Below, piece by piece: positions 6,695 through 10,284 of a stretch of DNA of 10,284 nucleotides. The DNA comes from Nitrospina sp. (GTDB lineage: Bacteria > Nitrospinota > Nitrospinia > Nitrospinales > VA-1). The DNA lies in contig JABGTQ010000040.1 in the NCBI GenBank assembly GCA_018647025.1, positions 1-10,284 of the forward strand. The letters run 5' to 3'. The translations under genes and the position numbers were made by a program. The notes below the pieces were generated by a model. The model searched no databases. It saw nothing but the letters and a program-made list of their open reading frames with translations, and was not told the DNA's origin. Numbering within the stretch: position 1 is the stretch's first letter; the number at the start of each line of letters is the position of its first letter.

Positions 6695-6708
6695 AAACCT
6701 GAAGGTTT
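6695..6708 (+). terminator. Possible weak hairpin after the tRNA genes
   Basis: AAACC-TGAA-GGTTT forms a 5-bp stem with a tetraloop 17 bases after the tRNA-Glu CCA. The following bases (ATAATGAAC then five T) are not a clean U-tract, so termination here is only a guess. The rest of 6678-6885 is AT-rich spacer with no other structure I can support. Confidence 0.25.
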
Positions 6709-6885
6709 ATAATGAACTTTTTAAAGAATTAATTTTTTTAAAAAAGCTATTTTCTTACATATACCCTAAATCATCCTTGCACCTAATTTTTTAAAGTATT
6801 TTTAGTAAATGTTTAAAATTTTATTTGTTATGCGAGAAAGGTTTCTATCCTAACTTAATTTAATAAAATTAAAATGATTGTTTAA

Positions 6886-7677
6886 ATGGAAAATATTTTT
6901 TGGATTGTGTCGAAAATTACTTGGGCTATTCTAGCACCCGAAACATTGTTGCTATTTTTTTTGATCATGAGTGCTAGTTTTTTATGGTCTCGATATTATA
7001 AGCAAGGGCGTGTACTAATAAGTTCTACGGTTATCATTATTACCATGGTATCAGTTCTTCCTTTTTCAGACTGGGTTCTAAGACCATTAGAGGATCTTTT
7101 TATTATCCCGGATAAATTGCCGGATCGAGTTGATGGAGTTATTGTTCTTGCAGGAGCAGAAGATATATCTGTTACCGTAGCCCGAGGCCAACCTTCATTT
7201 CATGGTGGTGGGGAACGATTGACTACTTTTGTTTGGTTGGCGCGTGTTTATCCTGATGCAGTTTTGCTATATACAGGAGGATCAGGAACACTGACCAATC
7301 AGGATAAAAAACCCTCTATTGTTGCTCGCAAGTTTTTTAAACAGCTTGGTTTAAATCCAGCGCGAGTTCGATTTGAATCCGACTCTAAAAATACGTTAGA
7401 GAATGCTTTAAAATCTTATGAATTAATTAAACCAACTCCAGGTCAAAAATGGATATTGGTTACTTCAGCCTATCATATGCCTAGGTCAGTTGGGATATTC
7501 AGAAAGGTGGGCTGGAACGTAATTCCTTATCCAGTTGATTTCAATACAACAAAAAATTTTCGCATAAATTTTGACCTTAGAGAAATTGGAAGATTTTCTC
7601 AAGGAATACGCGAGTGGGTAGGGCTTTTAGTCTACTGGGCGACAGATCTCACTTCAGAACTACTTCCTCACCCCTAA
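6886..7677 (+). CDS. DUF218 / ElyC-SanA-YdcF family membrane-anchored protein
   Basis: 263 residues with two N-terminal membrane helices (about 11-34 and 43-60), then a DUF218 domain (about 83-240). Family motifs are DGVIVLAGAED (83-93), TGGSG (130-134), ESDSKNTLENA (164-174) and TSAYHMPRSVGIFRKVGW (193-210). The C-terminal REWVGLLVYWAT segment is also typical. The two-helix architecture resembles E. coli ElyC, an inner-membrane protein needed for envelope integrity and linked to lipid-carrier and peptidoglycan metabolism. SanA and YdcF share the domain. The catalytic activity of the family is not settled. The start is the ATG at 6886, as no other ATG in this frame gives the first helix intact. 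There is no Shine-Dalgarno sequence in the AT-rich leader. It converges on the flippase gene, with the stops 72 bp apart. Confidence 0.85.
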   Translation: MENIFWIVSKITWAILAPETLLLFFLIMSASFLWSRYYKQGRVLISSTVIIITMVSVLPFSDWVLRPLEDLFIIPDKLPDRVDGVIVLAGAEDISVTVARGQPSFHGGGERLTTFVWLARVYPDAVLLYTGGSGTLTNQDKKPSIVARKFFKQLGLNPARVRFESDSKNTLENALKSYELIKPTPGQKWILVTSAYHMPRSVGIFRKVGWNVIPYPVDFNTTKNFRINFDLREIGRFSQGIREWVGLLVYWATDLTSELLPHP

Positions 7678-7694
7678 AAATCTTTTATTTTAGG
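7673..7694. terminator. Palindrome between convergent genes, possible bidirectional terminator
   Basis: A perfect 7-bp stem CCTAAAA/TTTTAGG with an 8-base loop overlaps the stop codon of the DUF218 gene and lies in the 72-bp gap before the stop of the convergent flippase gene. Position suits a terminator, but neither side has a U-tract beyond the stem, so confidence is low. Confidence 0.3.
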
Positions 7695-7749
7695 AACTGG
7701 CGCAGTTATCCTTATTGTCATATAAAATAAAATTCTAATTTAGAAACAA

Positions 7750-9012
7750 TTAGTTAGGTAGATTTGATTGTGGAAAAGATAAATAAACTCTATTTAAAAT
7801 AGTTCCTAAAAATATAGTAGCTGTAGAAAGTAGGAGAACCCAAGCTATCATTTTTGCACTATCATGATACCAAAATACGAGAGATAACATAAGAATCACA
7901 CCAGAAAAAAGGAACCAAAGAAAACTAAATTCGGAGCGTGCCATATTATAAGAAAAAATAACATGGCTAATGGCGAGTAATCCCATAGCGGCTGCAACGA
8001 TTATAAGCATTGGGGCTGCTGAGGAGTATTGATCCCCATAAACTAGATTAATTATTGACTGACCCACAATTAAAAAAACTAAAAAAACTACTCCGGAAAG
8101 AATGCTTGTCAAACCCAAGCTGACCCAAAGGTAATGTGTGTCTTTTGAGCCAGAGGCAGTTGCTTTGGCAACAGAAGGAAATAATACGATGAGTAAAGAA
8201 GATGGTAAAAAAAAGGCGATACGTCCCAGAATAGTTGCTGTTGCATAATACCCAGCTTGATCAGGCGGGCAATAGTGTCTAACTAAAATAATATCAATGT
8301 TGGACATTATCGAAACCATTGTGATCATGAGAAACGATGGGATTGAAAACCGAGCCATTTCGAGAAAAGAGTTGGAAGAAAGTTCTCCAGAGTGAGATCG
8401 AAAAACATCTTGAAGTTGCCATATTGCATAAGCTACAGCACTTGAAGTGGCAAATGAAAGAGCCAGAAGTCCTCCTTCAATATCCCATTTAAGGATTACA
8501 ACAAAGAGAAGTACAAATAAAACTCTGGCAAGAGAGCCTCCTCCCGCTATAATTCCTAGTGAAAAAAATCTTTGCATTCCTTCACATACAGTAAGTAGAA
8601 CTTGTTGAAATATAGAGAAAGATGCGGCTATAAGCATAAAAAATATTAGTAACGTGGATTCTATATGGAGAAAATCTTTAAGCCATTGGGCTGAAAGTAA
8701 TCCGACTAGAACAATGCAAAATGCTATGGCTAAAATAGCTTTAAAGCTTTTTGTGAGTAGTGTTTTAACTTGCTCTAATTTATGTTCGGTAATCCCAGCA
8801 ATAAAACGAGAAAATACTAAATGTAAAATAGTCATAGGAGTTGTGATAAGTGAGCTGATTGCAAGTAGTGAATTAAAGCTGCCGTAATGCTCGGGTGATA
8901 ATGATCTACCTAAGATAATCTGAAAAATATAATTTAACGCACCAGCTGAATTAAGTAAGATAAAAACAACCGCGTTATTCCAAATAAAATTTTTTAACGG
9001 TAAGCTTCTCAT
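7750..9012 (-). CDS. Wzx-like polysaccharide/lipid-linked oligosaccharide flippase (MOP superfamily)
   Basis: 420 residues, almost entirely hydrophobic, with roughly 12 membrane helices, as expected for MOP-superfamily exporters of the Wzx/RfbX branch. These proteins flip undecaprenyl-linked sugar units across the inner membrane. Characteristic segments are GRSLSPEHYGSFNSLLA (35-51) in the first helical hairpin. In the second half, SNIDIILVRHYCPPDQAGYY (237-256) runs into ATATILGRIAFFLP (257-270) and LFPSVAKA (277-284). VYGDQYSSAAPML (324-336) precedes the last helices. ATG start at 9012 with the usual short basic leader MRSLPLKNF; no clear Shine-Dalgarno is seen. Neighbours are a DUF218 envelope protein and an unknown membrane protein, consistent with surface glycan export, but no glycosyltransferase lies in the window to name the substrate. 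Confidence 0.8.
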   Translation of the reverse strand: MRSLPLKNFIWNNAVVFILLNSAGALNYIFQIILGRSLSPEHYGSFNSLLAISSLITTPMTILHLVFSRFIAGITEHKLEQVKTLLTKSFKAILAIAFCIVLVGLLSAQWLKDFLHIESTLLIFFMLIAASFSIFQQVLLTVCEGMQRFFSLGIIAGGGSLARVLFVLLFVVILKWDIEGGLLALSFATSSAVAYAIWQLQDVFRSHSGELSSNSFLEMARFSIPSFLMITMVSIMSNIDIILVRHYCPPDQAGYYATATILGRIAFFLPSSLLIVLFPSVAKATASGSKDTHYLWVSLGLTSILSGVVFLVFLIVGQSIINLVYGDQYSSAAPMLIIVAAAMGLLAISHVIFSYNMARSEFSFLWFLFSGVILMLSLVFWYHDSAKMIAWVLLLSTATIFLGTILNRVYLSFPQSNLPN

Positions 9013-9479
9013 TGTTATAGGATTTAAAATTGTGTGTAGTAAGTATTAGATAAAAAAATAAATTTATAAATATTATTACAGTGGTGAATAAATAGGCTTG
9101 TGAAATAGCACCCTATTAATTAAGTATCATTAATTTAAGAAACTAAAGAAAGAAAGGCCCTAAAATAAAAATCAGCGGATAAAAGAATAAAACTAGCCAC
9201 ATACAGATACTCTTAGGCCATAGAAAACGTGATTAAATTTTTTAAGCAAGTTTATTCGTTATTAAATATTGTTCCTTTCCTATTCGAATAGAGAGAGTTT
9301 TACAATGAATCTAGAAAAATATTATGAAGAAGGGTAGCTTGAACTATAAAATTCTAACAATTGAAAAAAAATTTAAAACCAAAAAAGAAGATATTGCTAA
9401 CCTAAGAGCTATTTAAAAAAACAAATTGAATAGCCTTACAGAATTAAAGAAAACCAGAATAATATGATTCCTTATGAAT
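9013..9479. other. 467-bp AT-rich gap with no supported gene
   Basis: Between two minus-strand membrane-protein genes. I find no RNA gene, clear terminator or well-spaced promoter. On the plus strand there are two tiny frames: a 10-codon frame from ATG 9305 with GAGAG upstream, and a 30-codon lysine-rich frame at 9324-9416 in the next frame. Neither is supported as a gene. They could be chance or traces of a decayed one. Confidence 0.4.
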
Positions 9480-10284
9480 CTAGGAATTGGATACTCTAGT
9501 TGCTAGATGTTTATTGTTATTTGAAATATTTAGGTCATTGGTTATATTAGAAGAATTCAAAAGCCTTTGGAAAATTAACGTAAAGAGCATTATAAATCCT
9601 ATTGATACAGCTTGTTCTGCTACTCGGTCGAAATTTGCCATTTTGAAAAGGACCGCAGTAGCAAGAAAAAATAAAAATAAACTGCCCAGTAAAAGTTCTT
9701 TTTGGATAAAAAATTGTCCTCGAGACCATGGCAATAAATTAACGATTTTACAGTAATTAAGTTTCGCGAAATTATACGATACCAAGGAGAAAATAATTGA
9801 CCCCATAGTATATAGATGATTTTGGTATGGTCTTAGTACTAAGAGCAATCCAAGAATATAGAATATCGCTGCAAGCAGAAAGTATAGGTAAGGGTATTTT
9901 TCAATTCGTAAAAACGAAAAGGTGATTAATTTTATCGGAAAAAATTTGTGTAAAAAATCTCTCCCTTTATTGGTGTTTGATACCCACCCTAAAATCATAA
10001 TGGCAAGAAAGATAATCGACAATCCCCACCAAACTCCAATTCGAATGGCAGGTTTGTTTAGGTTCGATGGGCGTTGGCCTAAAAAATTCAGATAGGGGAG
10101 ACTGGTGGGAGGTTTAATTTTTTCTAGAAAAAAGATGTGGGGCCACAAATAAGATGAGCTTGGCAGATTAAGTTTTTTCTCAAGATTAAACTTTGGATCT
10201 ATAGACTTTACGCCCAAGTCCCACCAATTATCAAGGTGGTCAATTTTATTATCAGAGAGATTATTTAAAAAAATAGGAGAAAGA
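9480..10284 (-). CDS. Unrecognised multi-pass membrane protein, 5' end outside window
   Basis: The frame is open from the right edge of the window (base 10283) to a TAG at 9480, at least 268 residues. No ATG lies near the N-terminal edge. A TTG at 10217 exists, but the upstream residues (with DNKIDHLDNWWDLG) look like continuing coding sequence, so the gene is partial. Counting from that TTG, about 55 polar, proline-containing residues precede five probable membrane helices at about 58-80, 108-129, 133-152, 172-190 and 201-220. The tail is Asn/Ser-rich and hydrophilic. I recognise no family motif. Its strand matches the flippase gene 467 bp downstream, and it may belong to a surface-polysaccharide locus continuing to the right, but that is context only. 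Confidence 0.65.
   Translation of the reverse strand, partial: LSPIFLNNLSDNKIDHLDNWWDLGVKSIDPKFNLEKKLNLPSSSYLWPHIFFLEKIKPPTSLPYLNFLGQRPSNLNKPAIRIGVWWGLSIIFLAIMILGWVSNTNKGRDFLHKFFPIKLITFSFLRIEKYPYLYFLLAAIFYILGLLLVLRPYQNHLYTMGSIIFSLVSYNFAKLNYCKIVNLLPWSRGQFFIQKELLLGSLFLFFLATAVLFKMANFDRVAEQAVSIGFIMLFTLIFQRLLNSSNITNDLNISNNNKHLATRVSNS

Noticed and set aside
7696..7716. TGGCGC-containing sequence as a sigma-54 promoter
   Set aside because: The downstream GC element and spacing do not match the -24/-12 consensus, and no gene start follows.
8654..8887. Plus-strand frame opposite the flippase gene
   Set aside because: Antisense shadow with no start signal or recognisable protein features.
9487..9756. 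Plus- and minus-strand short frames inside the right-edge membrane protein gene
   Set aside because: They overlap a longer frame with clear membrane-helix character and show no independent support.

Overview
The window is an AT-rich, densely packed bacterial chromosome segment. Its genes suggest a Gram-negative, free-living bacterium: an NtrB/NtrC-type sigma-54 two-component pair, an ElyC/SanA/YdcF-type envelope protein, a Wzx-like flippase, and a probable membrane-anchored periplasmic TPR module. Gene content and order are reminiscent of marine Nitrospinota, SAR324 or Desulfobacterota-type lineages. That placement is inference from gene families only and is not secure. Nothing points to a phage, plasmid, transposon or CRISPR locus.

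Left part (1 to about 6400, all minus strand) is a compact, probably cotranscribed cluster. In transcription order it reads: branched-chain amino acid aminotransferase (ilvE), an FmdB-type zinc-ribbon protein, a soluble NtrB-like histidine kinase, an NtrC-like sigma-54 activator, a TrmN6-like N6-adenine methyltransferase, and MiaA. MiaA overlaps the methyltransferase gene by 50 bp. The miaA reading frame has no stop where MiaA should end. It runs on in frame through a hydrophobic segment into a TPR-like region that leaves the window at base 1, so the gene looks like a MiaA-TM-TPR fusion. Its P-loop is also non-canonical (GPTTSKKS).

Centre (6400 to 6890) holds a divergent promoter region with back-to-back -35 elements, then tRNA-Lys(TTT) and tRNA-Glu(TTC) on the plus strand, then an AT-rich spacer.

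Right part (6886 to the end) is about the cell surface. A plus-strand DUF218/ElyC-like membrane protein converges on a minus-strand MOP/Wzx-like polysaccharide flippase. Then come 467 bp with no convincing gene, and an unrecognised multi-pass membrane protein on the minus strand whose 5' end lies beyond the window. This may be the edge of a surface-polysaccharide locus.

Functionally the left cluster mixes amino acid nitrogen transfer (IlvE), nitrogen-type signalling (NtrB/NtrC-like) and tRNA adenine-37 modification (the methyltransferase and MiaA both act on N6 of adenine in their characterised homologues). The strongest points for a second look are the MiaA fusion and the altered P-loop encoded in the gene overlap.
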